Positions 9,418 through 17,087 of a stretch of DNA of 64,000 nt are shown one piece after another. Each line of letters opens with the position of its first letter. Position 1 is the stretch's first letter. The notes beneath the pieces were generated by a model. It searched no databases. It was not told where the DNA came from and saw nothing but the letters and a program-made list of their open reading frames with translations. The stretch is taken from the NCBI RefSeq assembly GCF_900114415.1, contig NZ_FOSZ01000002.1, positions 372,001 to 436,000 of the forward strand. Direction: 5' to 3'. The translations under genes and the position numbers were made by a program. Source of the DNA: Shimia haliotis. GTDB taxonomy: Bacteria > Pseudomonadota > Alphaproteobacteria > Rhodobacterales > Rhodobacteraceae.

Positions 9418-10047
9418 CTATTGCTGCATGAATATCGTCAGAATGGACACCAACACCAACCCGAAGCCGAGGGTGAATGTTATCGCGACCTTCGCGGAGC
9501 CGATCAGTCGCGACAGCGCGAATGGTCCAAGTATCCAGTAGACCAGTCCTGTCACGAATCCGGGGAAATACTCCCCCATCAAGATGACCCACCAAGTATG
9601 AGCGATAGCATTGCCAATTGCGCCATACACGATGAAGAAGAGCATTGGCGCGACAAGAAAGCGGATGTTGCGGGACAGAACCAGAATGCAGGAAATCGAG
9701 AAACCGAAGTAGGACACCATGTTGACGCTGACAAACAAGTCGGCACTGAACGGCTCCGCTCCGTAAAGCACTGGAAAAAGTTCCTGAAACCCCGTCCTGA
9801 ACTCCTCGGTGAAGTGGATGAACTGCCAAGCCAGTGTTCCAAAAAACACCGGATAAAACGAAACCGGCTCTGGCAACTCGGCTTGTGCCTGGAACATCCA
9901 CAGAAGCAGAGCCGCCACACCGACCAATCCGACAACAAAGGTGACAACCAATGGCCTGCCGCCAATTAGAGTGAACGCAACGGCCATGATCATCGTAAGG
10001 GCCAATGCAACGATCAGGTCGGTTCTTGTGAGCGACTTGTTTTCCAT
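9418..10047 (-). CDS. HXXEE domain membrane protein
   Basis: A 209-aa protein with about six hydrophobic segments. It contains the name-giving HFTEE motif in the third helix region (LAWQFIHFTEEFRTGF) and a later NAIAHTWW segment with the second conserved His, both hallmarks of the HXXEE family. The charged motif inside a membrane protein suggests metal binding or enzymatic activity, but no function is established. It stands alone between the trpS terminator and a 580-bp gene-free region, oriented against trpS. The isolation and the poorly conserved surroundings suggest acquisition by transfer. Confidence 0.75.
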   Translation of the reverse strand: MENKSLTRTDLIVALALTMIMAVAFTLIGGRPLVVTFVVGLVGVAALLLWMFQAQAELPEPVSFYPVFFGTLAWQFIHFTEEFRTGFQELFPVLYGAEPFSADLFVSVNMVSYFGFSISCILVLSRNIRFLVAPMLFFIVYGAIGNAIAHTWWVILMGEYFPGFVTGLVYWILGPFALSRLIGSAKVAITFTLGFGLVLVSILTIFMQQ

Positions 10048-10213
10048 TTCACTATCCTCAGCGCGTTATCCTATCACTGGCTCAGACCCGCCTCTTGCTG
10101 GGTGCGATTTTCGATTGGTAGCGGAAACAAACAAGTGGCATGGATCGGTGACATTTGAGCGTGATACATTTCAGATGTTTTGGCGACAAGTAAACGCGAA
10201 TGCTCCCAACACC

Positions 10214-10242
10214 GGACATCTGACAATAGAGATCAGATGTCC
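10214..10242. repeat. Perfect 10-bp inverted repeat
   Basis: GGACATCTGA at 10214-10223 pairs with TCAGATGTCC at 10233-10242 across a 9-nt loop. No T-run follows on either strand, so it is not a typical terminator. Confidence 0.8.
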
Positions 10243-10395
10243 CCAATGTCCGTAAAGCTGCCGCTAGTGCAACTGCAACATCAGTCAAAATGGGCTCGAC
10301 CCCACCTTCGCTGCAAGCGGCCTCAACGTCTTCTGCGCGGACAAGTTGCCATTCCAAATCAAAAAAAGCCGCCACCGGACCGAGGGGTGGAAGCA

Positions 10396-10420
10396 AAACA
10401 CCCGTCTCGTGAGGGTGTTT
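10396..10420. repeat. 8-bp inverted repeat, possible weak terminator
   Basis: AAACACCC (10396-10403) pairs with GGGTGTTT (10413-10420) across 9 nt. On the minus strand it is followed by only four Ts, so terminator function is uncertain. Confidence 0.5.
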
Positions 10421-10628
10421 CCGGCGCGGCTAAATCAAAGCTTTGGTCTAGGTGAGCAGGTGAAAGGGGTGTTTGCCTCATATCGCTCAGCCGCCAACTT
10501 TTGGTTTGGCACCACCCGCACCCTCAATACGCCCCTCTTGCGCATTCCCGCACATCTGTCGCGCCCTGACGGCAGTTTCGCGCAGATCATCCCCGCCCTA
10601 CCATGGAGCAAATCACAGGAGAGCCCCC

Positions 10629-11111
10629 ATGAAGGCGACACACCCGCAAACCCGCATCGGCCATGTCCACCTCAAGGTCGCCGACCTTGACCGCGCGATT
10701 GCATTCTATTCCGGCGTTCTGGGCTTTGAGGTTCAGGCCCGCTATGGCAACGATGCCGCCTTTCTAGGCGCTGGCGGCTATCACCACCATATCGGGCTCA
10801 ACACATGGTCCTCCAAAGGCGCCACCCCGCCCCCACCCGGCCACACCGGCCTCTTTCACACCGCTTTTCTGTACCCCAACCGCGCCGAATTGGCCGATGC
10901 TGTGAAGCGTGTGATCAACGCGGACTACGCCATAGAAGGAGCCTCTGATCACGGCGTGAGCGAGGCTGTCTACCTCACCGACCCTGACGGCAACGGCGTC
11001 GAGCTTTATTGCGACCGCGCCGAAGCCGACTGGCCGCGCAATCCCGATGGCTCGCTGGCGATGTATACCCGCCGCCTTGATCTGAACGCGCTCTTGGCCG
11101 ATGCGGCCTGA
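10629..11111 (+). CDS. VOC (glyoxalase/extradiol dioxygenase superfamily) protein
   Basis: The 160-aa product has the paired beta-alpha-beta-beta-beta modules of the vicinal oxygen chelate superfamily. Likely metal ligands are visible: the His of IGHVHLKV, the His cluster of YHHHIGLNTW, and the Glu of the C-terminal DPDGNGVELYCDR. The pattern resembles catechol-2,3-dioxygenase-like (CatE) members, but the substrate cannot be read from sequence. The start at 10629 was chosen because the family N-terminus begins there and upstream sequence in the same frame is non-family. The stop lies only 6 bp before the Pho box of phoX. Confidence 0.85.
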   Translation: MKATHPQTRIGHVHLKVADLDRAIAFYSGVLGFEVQARYGNDAAFLGAGGYHHHIGLNTWSSKGATPPPPGHTGLFHTAFLYPNRAELADAVKRVINADYAIEGASDHGVSEAVYLTDPDGNGVELYCDRAEADWPRNPDGSLAMYTRRLDLNALLADAA

Positions 11112-11117
11112 CACAGG

Positions 11118-11146
11118 CTGTCACAAAACTGAAACCCCCTTGTCAC
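11118..11146 (+). promoter_or_regulatory. Pho box with three half-sites upstream of phoX
   Basis: Three 7-mers are spaced exactly 11 bp apart: CTGTCAC (11118-11124), CTGAAAC (11129-11135) and TTGTCAC (11140-11146), separated by AAAA and CCCC. The known PhoB consensus is a pair of CTGTCAT-type 7-mers with 4-bp spacers; the third repeat allows an extra PhoB dimer contact. The array lies 77 bp upstream of the phoX ATG and supports phosphate-starvation control. Confidence 0.8.
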
Positions 11147-11222
11147 GAATCCGTTCTCAAGGCCCAATAAGGTTGTGCCAGCCCCGAACAGGGCCTGAGT
11201 AAACGCAAGCTTGGAGCCAGCA

Positions 11223-13136
11223 ATGGACCATATCGACCAGACTTCCGACGACCTTGCTTTCGACGACATCGACGAGCTGATTTCTCCCCGCGCCGAGGAG
11301 ATCGATTTTGACCGCGTGGTGGACACGGCGCTGTCCCGTCGTGGCTTTCTCGGCGGTGTGATGACCTTTGGCCTTGGCTCCTTCCTTGTCGGCACCACCG
11401 CGATGACTCGCAACGCGGGCGCTGTTGGCCAAACGCCGGCGGACCGTTTCGGCTTTGCTCAGGTGGCCGCCAACACGGATGACACCATCACACTGCCCGA
11501 AGGCTTTGAATGGGAACAGGTTGTGGCTTGGGGCGATCCGCTTTTTACCGACACCCCCGCTTTTGACGAAGCCACCCGCGGCACCGCCGCCACACAGGCC
11601 CGCGCCTTTGGCGACAACAACGACGGCATGTCGCTCTTCACCAAGGACGGCCGCACGGTGATGGCGGTGAACAACGAATACGCCAACCGCAAAATCATGT
11701 GGGGCAACAACGCGGACGGCAAACCTGCCTCCTCTGACGATATCGAAAAGGGCATGATGGCGCATGGTGTCTCGGTTTTCGAAGTGGCCCGCGACGACGC
11801 GGGCAACTGGCAGGTGGTTCTGGACAGCGACCTGAACCGCCGCATCACGCCCCAGACCGATATGGACCTGACCGGCCCTGCGGCAGGCCATGACCTTTTG
11901 AAAACCGCCGCCGATCCGTCTGGTATGGCCACCAAAGGCACATGGAACAATTGCGGCAACGGCGAAACGCCTTGGGGCACCTACCTGACCTGCGAAGAAA
12001 ACTTCAACGGCTACTTCTCTGCCGCAGATGAGGCGCACGAAGTCTCTGCCGAACTCAAGCGCTACGGCGTGTCGTCCAAAGACTGGGGGTACGGCTGGGC
12101 CAAAGTGGACGACCGCTTTGACGTCGCACAAAACCCGAACGAGCCGAACCGCGCGGGCTATGTGGTCGAAATCGACCCGTTTGATCCGACCTCGACCCCG
12201 AAAAAGCGCACCGCTCTGGGCCGTTTCAAACACGAAAACGCCGCTGTGGTTCTGGCGCCTTCCGGTCACGCTGTGGTCTACTTGGGCGACGATGAGCGCG
12301 GCGAGTTCCTCTACAAATTTGTCTCTCACGGCATTTATGCCGCCAGCGGCGACAACTCTGATCTCTTGGAAAACGGCGACCTGTTTGTGGCCAAATTCCA
12401 TGATGACATGCGTGGCGAATGGCTGGCGCTGACACCGGACACCACCGGCATGTCAGACGCCGAAATCCGCGTCCACACCCGTCAGGCCGCGTCCAAAGTT
12501 GGCGCGACGACCATGGACCGCCCTGAATGGGTGGCGGTGAACCCGACCAAAGCTGAGGCCTATGTTGCGCTCACCAACAACAAGAACCGCGGCAAGAAAC
12601 CAAACGCCGGAGGCGATGACACCTCGGCAAACGGCCCCAACCCGCGCGTGAAAAACCACTACGGCCAAATCGCACGCTGGATGCCCGACAACGAAGATCA
12701 CGCCGCCCAAGGCTTCAGTTGGAACCTCTTCGCGTTGGCGGGCAACCCCGATGTGCATGACGACGCCTATGCAGGCTCGGAAAACATCAACGCAGGCAAC
12801 ATGTTCAACTCGCCCGACGGCATGGCGTTTGACAGCACGGGTTTCTTGTGGATCCAGACCGACGGCAAATATTCCAACGAGGGCGATTTTGCCGGCATGG
12901 GCAACAACCAGATGCTCGCCGGCGACACCAACACCGGCGAAATCCGCCGGTTTTTGGTTGGCCCCAATGAATGCGAGGTCACAGGGCTGTGCTGGTCGCC
13001 GGACCGCCGCACCATGTTTGTCGGCATCCAGCACCCCGGCGAGAAAGGCAACAGCCACTTTCCTGGCGGCGGCACATCTCTGCCTCGCTCCGGCGTCTTC
13101 GCAATCCGGCGCACGGACGACGGCCTGATCGGCTAA
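11223..13136 (+). CDS. phoX: PhoX family alkaline phosphatase (DUF839), Tat-exported
   Basis: The 637-aa protein belongs to the PhoX family of calcium- and iron-dependent phosphatases that release phosphate from organic esters in the periplasm or outside the cell. A twin-arginine signal SRRGFLGG lies at residues 38-45, behind an acidic N-terminal extension usual for PhoX. Family features include EWEQVVAWGDPLF, VNNEYANR, TYLTCEENFNGYF and C-terminal GIQHPGEKGNSHFPGG. An AAGCTTGGAGCCAGCA leader sits before the ATG at 11223. The upstream Pho box (11118-11146) predicts induction by phosphate limitation through PhoB, typical of marine Rhodobacteraceae. Confidence 0.92.
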   Translation: MDHIDQTSDDLAFDDIDELISPRAEEIDFDRVVDTALSRRGFLGGVMTFGLGSFLVGTTAMTRNAGAVGQTPADRFGFAQVAANTDDTITLPEGFEWEQVVAWGDPLFTDTPAFDEATRGTAATQARAFGDNNDGMSLFTKDGRTVMAVNNEYANRKIMWGNNADGKPASSDDIEKGMMAHGVSVFEVARDDAGNWQVVLDSDLNRRITPQTDMDLTGPAAGHDLLKTAADPSGMATKGTWNNCGNGETPWGTYLTCEENFNGYFSAADEAHEVSAELKRYGVSSKDWGYGWAKVDDRFDVAQNPNEPNRAGYVVEIDPFDPTSTPKKRTALGRFKHENAAVVLAPSGHAVVYLGDDERGEFLYKFVSHGIYAASGDNSDLLENGDLFVAKFHDDMRGEWLALTPDTTGMSDAEIRVHTRQAASKVGATTMDRPEWVAVNPTKAEAYVALTNNKNRGKKPNAGGDDTSANGPNPRVKNHYGQIARWMPDNEDHAAQGFSWNLFALAGNPDVHDDAYAGSENINAGNMFNSPDGMAFDSTGFLWIQTDGKYSNEGDFAGMGNNQMLAGDTNTGEIRRFLVGPNECEVTGLCWSPDRRTMFVGIQHPGEKGNSHFPGGGTSLPRSGVFAIRRTDDGLIG

Positions 13137-13317
13137 CCGCACTATTTGGGTGGAATACGCACCTAGCCCGGACAGCAAAAAGACGTTGGTTTCCGGTTCG
13201 CGCAGCGGTCACTTCGCCTTGGTGATCCATCACATCACAAATCGCGATACCTGCCCTCTGGACCTTCCCAAACGTCGGGCATACTCTCCGCGCCAGCGAG
13301 AGAGGGGAGTTTACTCA

Positions 13318-14178
13318 ATGGCCACCGGCAAGAATATCCGCACCTATTTCAACGGCACATGGCATGACGGTGACACACCGATCATTTCGGCCGCCGACCA
13401 TGGCGCGTGGCTTGGCTCCGGCGTGTTTGATGGCGCGCGGTTTGTGAACGGGCTGATACCGGATCTCGACAAACACTGCGCCCGCACCAACCGTTCCGCC
13501 GAAGCGTTGATGCTCACCCCTACGGTGTCCGCTGACGACATGGTCGAAATCGCGCTCGAAGGTCTCAAGGCCTACGACAAGGGCGCTGCAGTTTATATCC
13601 GCCCAATGTATTGGGGCATCGACGGCGACGCGACCGCGATTGTGCCCAGCGCTGACAGCACCGGCTTTGCGATCTGCCTCGAAGAAATTCCGATGGCGCC
13701 TGAAACCGCGTCGGCGACGCTCACCAAAACCCATTTCCGCCGCCCGACGCTGGATTGTGCGGTGGTGAATGCCAAGGCAGGCTGCCTGTATCCCAACAAC
13801 GCCCGCATGCTGCGCGAAGCCCGCGCCAAGGGCTTTGGCAACGCGCTTGTGACCGACGCCATGGGCAATGTGGCTGAAACCGCCACCGCCAATATCTTTA
13901 TGGTGCGCGACGGCGAGGTCTTTACGCCTGTGCCAAACGGCACCTTCCTGTCCGGCATCACCCGTGCGCGCCACATCGAAAACCTCAAGGCCGACGGGGT
14001 AGCAGTGCATGAAACCGTGCTGACCTATGCCGATTTTGAGGCGGCCGACGAGGTCTTTATGTCTGGTAACATGAACAAGGTGACTCCCGTGTCCGCCTTT
14101 GATGACCGCCAGTATCAAATCGGCCCTGTGACCCGCCGCGTGCGCGAGATGTATTGGGATTGGGCGGCATCTGCCTGA
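13318..14178 (+). CDS. ilvE: Branched-chain amino acid aminotransferase (class IV PLP enzyme)
   Basis: The 286-aa product is a fold-type IV PLP aminotransferase. The catalytic Lys is in VVNAKAGCLYPNN, and the PLP-phosphate and glutamate segments DAMGNVAETATANIF and FLSGITRARHI are present. The N-terminus (IRTYFNGTWHDGDTPIISAADHG) fits the IlvE/D-amino-acid transaminase group. It most likely interconverts branched-chain amino acids and their 2-oxo acids. A related D-amino acid or aminodeoxychorismate role cannot be excluded from sequence, since the family is close. The ATG at 13318 has a strong AGAGGGGAG site; the frame is open upstream but the residues there are not family-like. Confidence 0.85.
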   Translation: MATGKNIRTYFNGTWHDGDTPIISAADHGAWLGSGVFDGARFVNGLIPDLDKHCARTNRSAEALMLTPTVSADDMVEIALEGLKAYDKGAAVYIRPMYWGIDGDATAIVPSADSTGFAICLEEIPMAPETASATLTKTHFRRPTLDCAVVNAKAGCLYPNNARMLREARAKGFGNALVTDAMGNVAETATANIFMVRDGEVFTPVPNGTFLSGITRARHIENLKADGVAVHETVLTYADFEAADEVFMSGNMNKVTPVSAFDDRQYQIGPVTRRVREMYWDWAASA

Positions 14179-14348
14179 CACCAAGGACCGGAAATCCAGA
14201 CGCAAATGGCTCAAAGCCACACTGCAGCGTGCCAAGCCATTGTCTGAGCTGCGCCCCCGGTCCGGACAAAAGCGTGCCATCATCACACGCAAAACCTGTT
14301 GCGCCGCTTGTCCCTTCCCGCCAATATCGCGCAAACGGGAGAAACCTC

Positions 14349-14804
14349 ATGCGTAAGTTCCTTGTTGTTCTGGACGAAAGTCGCGAATGCCTCAATGCTA
14401 TGCGCTTTGCCGCAATGCGCGCTGCCAACACTGGCGGTGGGGTCAAAGTGCTGTCCGTCATCCCGCCCGAAGAATTCAACCACTGGATCGGTGTCAGCGG
14501 CCTGATGCGGGAAGAAGCCCGCGAACGGATCGAGGTCCACTTCGAGGTCTTTGCCAAATGGATGCGGGATCGTCAGGGAGTAGATCCTGAGTTGAAAATT
14601 CGCGAAGGCGAAGCGGTTAAGGAAATCCTCTCCGAGATCAGCGAAGATCAGGAAATCGGCGTTCTGGTTCTGGGCGCCAACAACGATCGCAAAGGCCCCG
14701 GCCCGCTTGTCACCCAGATGTCGCGCAGCTCCGGTTCTCTGCCCGTGCCAATGACCGTGGTGCCGGGTGACTTGAGCAAAGACCAACTCGAAGCCATCAC
14801 CTAG
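14349..14804 (+). CDS. Universal stress protein (UspA family)
   Basis: A 151-aa single Usp domain. It begins KFLVVLDESRECLNAMRFAA, with the N-terminal Asp and the first-strand pattern of the family. The C-terminal loop VLVLGANNDRKGPGPLVTQMSRSSGSLPVPMTVVP corresponds to the G-2x-G-9x-G(S/T) nucleotide-binding region, but with altered spacing, so ATP binding is uncertain. Usp proteins support survival under starvation or stress in the cytoplasm. The start is set by GGGAGAAACCTC before the ATG. It stands 170 bp after ilvE and before the Irr-controlled Nfu gene. Confidence 0.85.
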   Translation: MRKFLVVLDESRECLNAMRFAAMRAANTGGGVKVLSVIPPEEFNHWIGVSGLMREEARERIEVHFEVFAKWMRDRQGVDPELKIREGEAVKEILSEISEDQEIGVLVLGANNDRKGPGPLVTQMSRSSGSLPVPMTVVPGDLSKDQLEAIT

Positions 14805-14855
14805 GCAGACTTATGCCGCCAAGTTCTTTTTGCGCGACAATCGGCACCCCACACC

Positions 14856-14870
14856 TTAGAATCATTCTAA
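14856..14870 (+). promoter_or_regulatory. Irr-type iron control element upstream of the Nfu gene
   Basis: TTAGAATCATTCTAA is a perfect palindrome (7-bp arms, one central base) and matches the iron control element TTTAGAAnnnTTCTAAA bound by the Irr regulator in alphaproteobacteria. It ends three bases before the predicted -35 hexamer, consistent with control of the following Fe-S carrier gene by iron or haem status. Confidence 0.75.
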
Positions 14871-14873
14871 TCC

Positions 14874-14902
14874 TTGACTTGCCGCCTGCAGAGGCGCATA
14901 TC
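14874..14902 (+). promoter_or_regulatory. Predicted sigma-70 promoter of the Nfu gene
   Basis: TTGACT (14874-14879) and CATATC (14897-14902) are separated by 17 bp. The hexamers lie between the Irr box and the ATG at 14929. Confidence 0.6.
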
Positions 14903-14928
14903 CATTCCTGATAGGAAAGGTCTGCCAT

Positions 14929-15492
14929 ATGTTTATTCAAACTGAATCCACGCCAAACCCGGCCACTTTGAAATTCTTGCCCGGTCAGACCGTGCTTGAG
15001 ACAGGCACTGCCGATTTTCCAACCGCCGATGGGGCGTCCGCTTCCCCACTCGCCACCCGCATCTTTGCAGTGAATGGCGTTGCCGGTGTGTTTTTTGGCA
15101 ATGACTTCGTGACCGTCACCAAAGGTGATGCGATCGAATGGGACCACATCAAGCCCTCCATTCTTGGCGCGATCATGGAACACTTCCAATCAGGCCAGCC
15201 GGTCATGGCAGGCGAAGCCACAGCGCCCTCCGGCCACGCCGAACATCACGGCGAAGATGGCGAGATCGTCGGCCAGATCAAAGAACTGCTCGACACCCGC
15301 GTCCGCCCTGCAGTGGCGCAAGACGGAGGCGACATTACCTTCCACGGCTTTGACCGCGGCGTTGTGTACCTGCACATGCAGGGCGCCTGCGCCGGTTGTC
15401 CGTCCTCCACGCTGACCTTGAAAATGGGCATCGAAAACCTGCTGCGTCACTACATTCCCGAAGTGACCGAGGTCCGTCCGGTTGCCGTCTAA
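14929..15492 (+). CDS. NifU-like Fe-S cluster carrier protein (Nfu)
   Basis: The 187-aa protein has two domains: an N-terminal Nfu/NFU1-type domain (MFIQTESTPNPATLKFLPG...) and a C-terminal NifU domain with the CAGCPSS motif whose two Cys bind a 4Fe-4S cluster at a dimer interface. It delivers Fe-S clusters to target enzymes in the cytoplasm; Fe-S-rich targets such as SdhB are encoded elsewhere in this window. The Irr box and promoter upstream predict control by iron. The stop overlaps the TTG start of the GFA gene by 11 bp, suggesting an operon nfu-GFA-tsaB-rimI. Confidence 0.92.
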   Translation: MFIQTESTPNPATLKFLPGQTVLETGTADFPTADGASASPLATRIFAVNGVAGVFFGNDFVTVTKGDAIEWDHIKPSILGAIMEHFQSGQPVMAGEATAPSGHAEHHGEDGEIVGQIKELLDTRVRPAVAQDGGDITFHGFDRGVVYLHMQGACAGCPSSTLTLKMGIENLLRHYIPEVTEVRPVAV

Positions 15493-15919
15493 GGCCGACA
15501 CGACTGGAAAAATCACGGGACGGTGCTATTGTGGCGCCGTCCTTTTGCGTTCTGACACCCCGCCTGCGACGGTCGCCTATTGCCATTGCTCCGATTGCCG
15601 ACGCTGGACCGGCGCGCCCCTGCCCGCATTTGCGGCCCTCAGCACCACTGACCTGCACACAAGTCCCGACCAAGGCGTCGGTGTTTCTCATTCCAAGGGC
15701 GTCACCCGCTGGAACTGTACCTCCTGCGGCTCACCTCTCATGGCACGGTTTGAGTATCTGCCCAATCAGGTCTATGTTCCCCTCGGCCTCCTAGATCAGG
15801 CCGCCGACCTGCCGCCCGCGCTGCACTGTCATGCCAACGCAGCCTATCCTTGGCTGCATGTTGACGACGACACACCGCGCATCACCGGCACCGCCCGGGA
15901 CACTCTGAACGACACGTAA
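15482..15919 (+). CDS. GFA family protein (glutathione-dependent formaldehyde-activating-like, zinc-binding)
   Basis: A 145-aa protein with the Mss4-like beta-tent fold of GFA proteins. Seven Cys in the expected arrangement are visible: RCYCGAV, YCHCSDCRRWTG and WNCTSCGSPL, which bind two zinc ions. The founding member was thought to speed up the reaction of formaldehyde with glutathione, but most homologues have no proven role. The likely start is a TTG at 15482 inside the end of the Nfu gene, because the family N-terminus (GRCYCGAV) begins soon after and no ATG is available. tsaB follows after 10 bp. Confidence 0.8.
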   Translation: MPSKADTTGKITGRCYCGAVLLRSDTPPATVAYCHCSDCRRWTGAPLPAFAALSTTDLHTSPDQGVGVSHSKGVTRWNCTSCGSPLMARFEYLPNQVYVPLGLLDQAADLPPALHCHANAAYPWLHVDDDTPRITGTARDTLNDT

Positions 15920-15929
15920 GGGACCATTC

Positions 15930-16520
15930 GTGACCACCGCCCCCTTGATCCTCGGCTTTGACACCTCCGGCCCGCATGTGTCCGCCGCACTATTGCGAGG
16001 CAACGAAACCCTCGCGCTCATCAGCGAAGACATGAAACGCGGCCAAGCCGAACGCCTTATGCCTATGCTCGAGGAAACCCTCGTTCAAGGTCAGGTCACT
16101 TGGGCCGATCTCTCCGCCATCGGCGTCGGCATCGGTCCCGGCAACTTCACCGGCATCCGCATTTCCGTCAGCGCGGCCCGTGGCCTCGCGCTCGGTTTGG
16201 CCATACCCGCAGTCGGGGTTTCCTCATTTGAGGCCACGTCGCTGGACGAAACTGCACCGCACATCGCCACCGTTCCGGCCCCACGAGAGCAGGTTTATGC
16301 GCTCGGCGAAGGTTTCCCCGACCCGAAACTCATACCTGCCACCGAGGTGAACGCAGCACTTGTCCGGTCGCTTTTGCCGCCAGATCAACTTGTCACCAAC
16401 ATCGCCCGCATCGCGGCGACCAAACACACCCAGTCGCCCCCACGCCCCGCGCCACTCTATATCAAACCCGCCGATGCGGCTCCGCCGCGTGACCCTGCTC
16501 CGGTCATCCTTTATGACTGA
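15930..16520 (+). CDS. tsaB: tRNA threonylcarbamoyladenosine biosynthesis protein TsaB
   Basis: The 196-aa product is an ASKHA-fold protein of the TsaB group, the non-catalytic partner of TsaD in making t6A37 on ANN-decoding tRNAs. It shows LILGFDTSGPHVSAALL at the N-terminus, KRGQAERLMPMLEETL, and the family signature GVGIGPGNFTGIRIS. It is slightly shorter than the E. coli protein. The start is GTG at 15930 with AAGGGA six bases upstream. It overlaps rimI by 8 bp, the conserved tsaB-rimI arrangement. Confidence 0.92.
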   Translation: MTTAPLILGFDTSGPHVSAALLRGNETLALISEDMKRGQAERLMPMLEETLVQGQVTWADLSAIGVGIGPGNFTGIRISVSAARGLALGLAIPAVGVSSFEATSLDETAPHIATVPAPREQVYALGEGFPDPKLIPATEVNAALVRSLLPPDQLVTNIARIAATKHTQSPPRPAPLYIKPADAAPPRDPAPVILYD

Positions 16521-16929
16521 CGCCGCCGCACTTGCCGCCATTCATGCCGCGGCCTTTGACAACACCCGCGCATGGTCGGCTGACGAGATTGCCTCCCTTT
16601 TGGATAGCCGCCTGACATTCGTCATCCACCAGCCCGAAGGGTTTGCCCTCGGTCGTGCGGTGGCCGATGAGGTCGAGCTTCTGACCCTTGCCGTCCACCC
16701 TGCCGCGCGGCGCCAAGGCCATGCGCGCGCGCTTCTTCTGGCGTTTGAAGACGAATCGGAAAATCGGGGTGCAGCCCGCGCATATCTGGAAGTCGCACAG
16801 GACAATATCGCCGCGCTTGCCCTCTACAAAGCGGCAGGCTACCAAACCACCGGCACCAGACCCGCTTACTATCGGCACAAGGACGGCAGCCAAATAGCTG
16901 CCAGCCTTATGGAAAAGGCGCTAAACTAG
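16513..16929 (+). CDS. rimI: GNAT N-acetyltransferase, RimI-like
   Basis: A 138-aa GNAT-fold acetyltransferase. The acetyl-CoA-binding motif A is LTLAVHPAARRQGHARALL (R-x-x-G-x-A), followed by the C-terminal segment YLEVAQDNIAALALYKAAGY that is diagnostic of RimI, which acetylates the N-terminal alanine of ribosomal protein S18. Position directly after and overlapping tsaB supports the RimI assignment. The start at 16513 gives the family N-terminus; a longer upstream frame runs within tsaB and is not family-like. Confidence 0.85.
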   Translation: MTDAAALAAIHAAAFDNTRAWSADEIASLLDSRLTFVIHQPEGFALGRAVADEVELLTLAVHPAARRQGHARALLLAFEDESENRGAARAYLEVAQDNIAALALYKAAGYQTTGTRPAYYRHKDGSQIAASLMEKALN

Positions 16930-17087
16930 ACGCAGGCCCGATTCGCCGACCAGTTTTTTGGCCAAATAGTCAAAAATCCGGTTGACCCCTTGGGACACTG
17001 TGGCCTTACTTGCACGATGATCCTTCGGGATTGAACCAATGGACCGGCAATACAAACGACCGATCCGCTCATATATGGGAGACATTC

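Larger units (their letters stand above)
10048..10628. other. Gene-free stretch with two hairpins
   Basis: No reading frame here looks like a protein gene. The left part is upstream of the HXXEE gene. It contains a perfect 10-bp inverted repeat (10214-10242) and an 8-bp one (10396-10420). Several short open frames cross the region on both strands without ribosome sites or recognisable families. The right end (10560-10628) holds the promoter region of the VOC gene. It may be the decayed remains of a mobile or repeated segment, but I cannot show that. Confidence 0.5.

Noticed and set aside
10082-10396. 104-codon minus-strand frame in the gene-free stretch
   Set aside because: It crosses the perfect inverted repeat, lacks a ribosome site, and its translation looks like no protein family I know; a degraded repeat is as likely.
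10180-10455. 91-codon plus-strand frame in the same stretch
   Set aside because: No ribosome site and random-looking composition.
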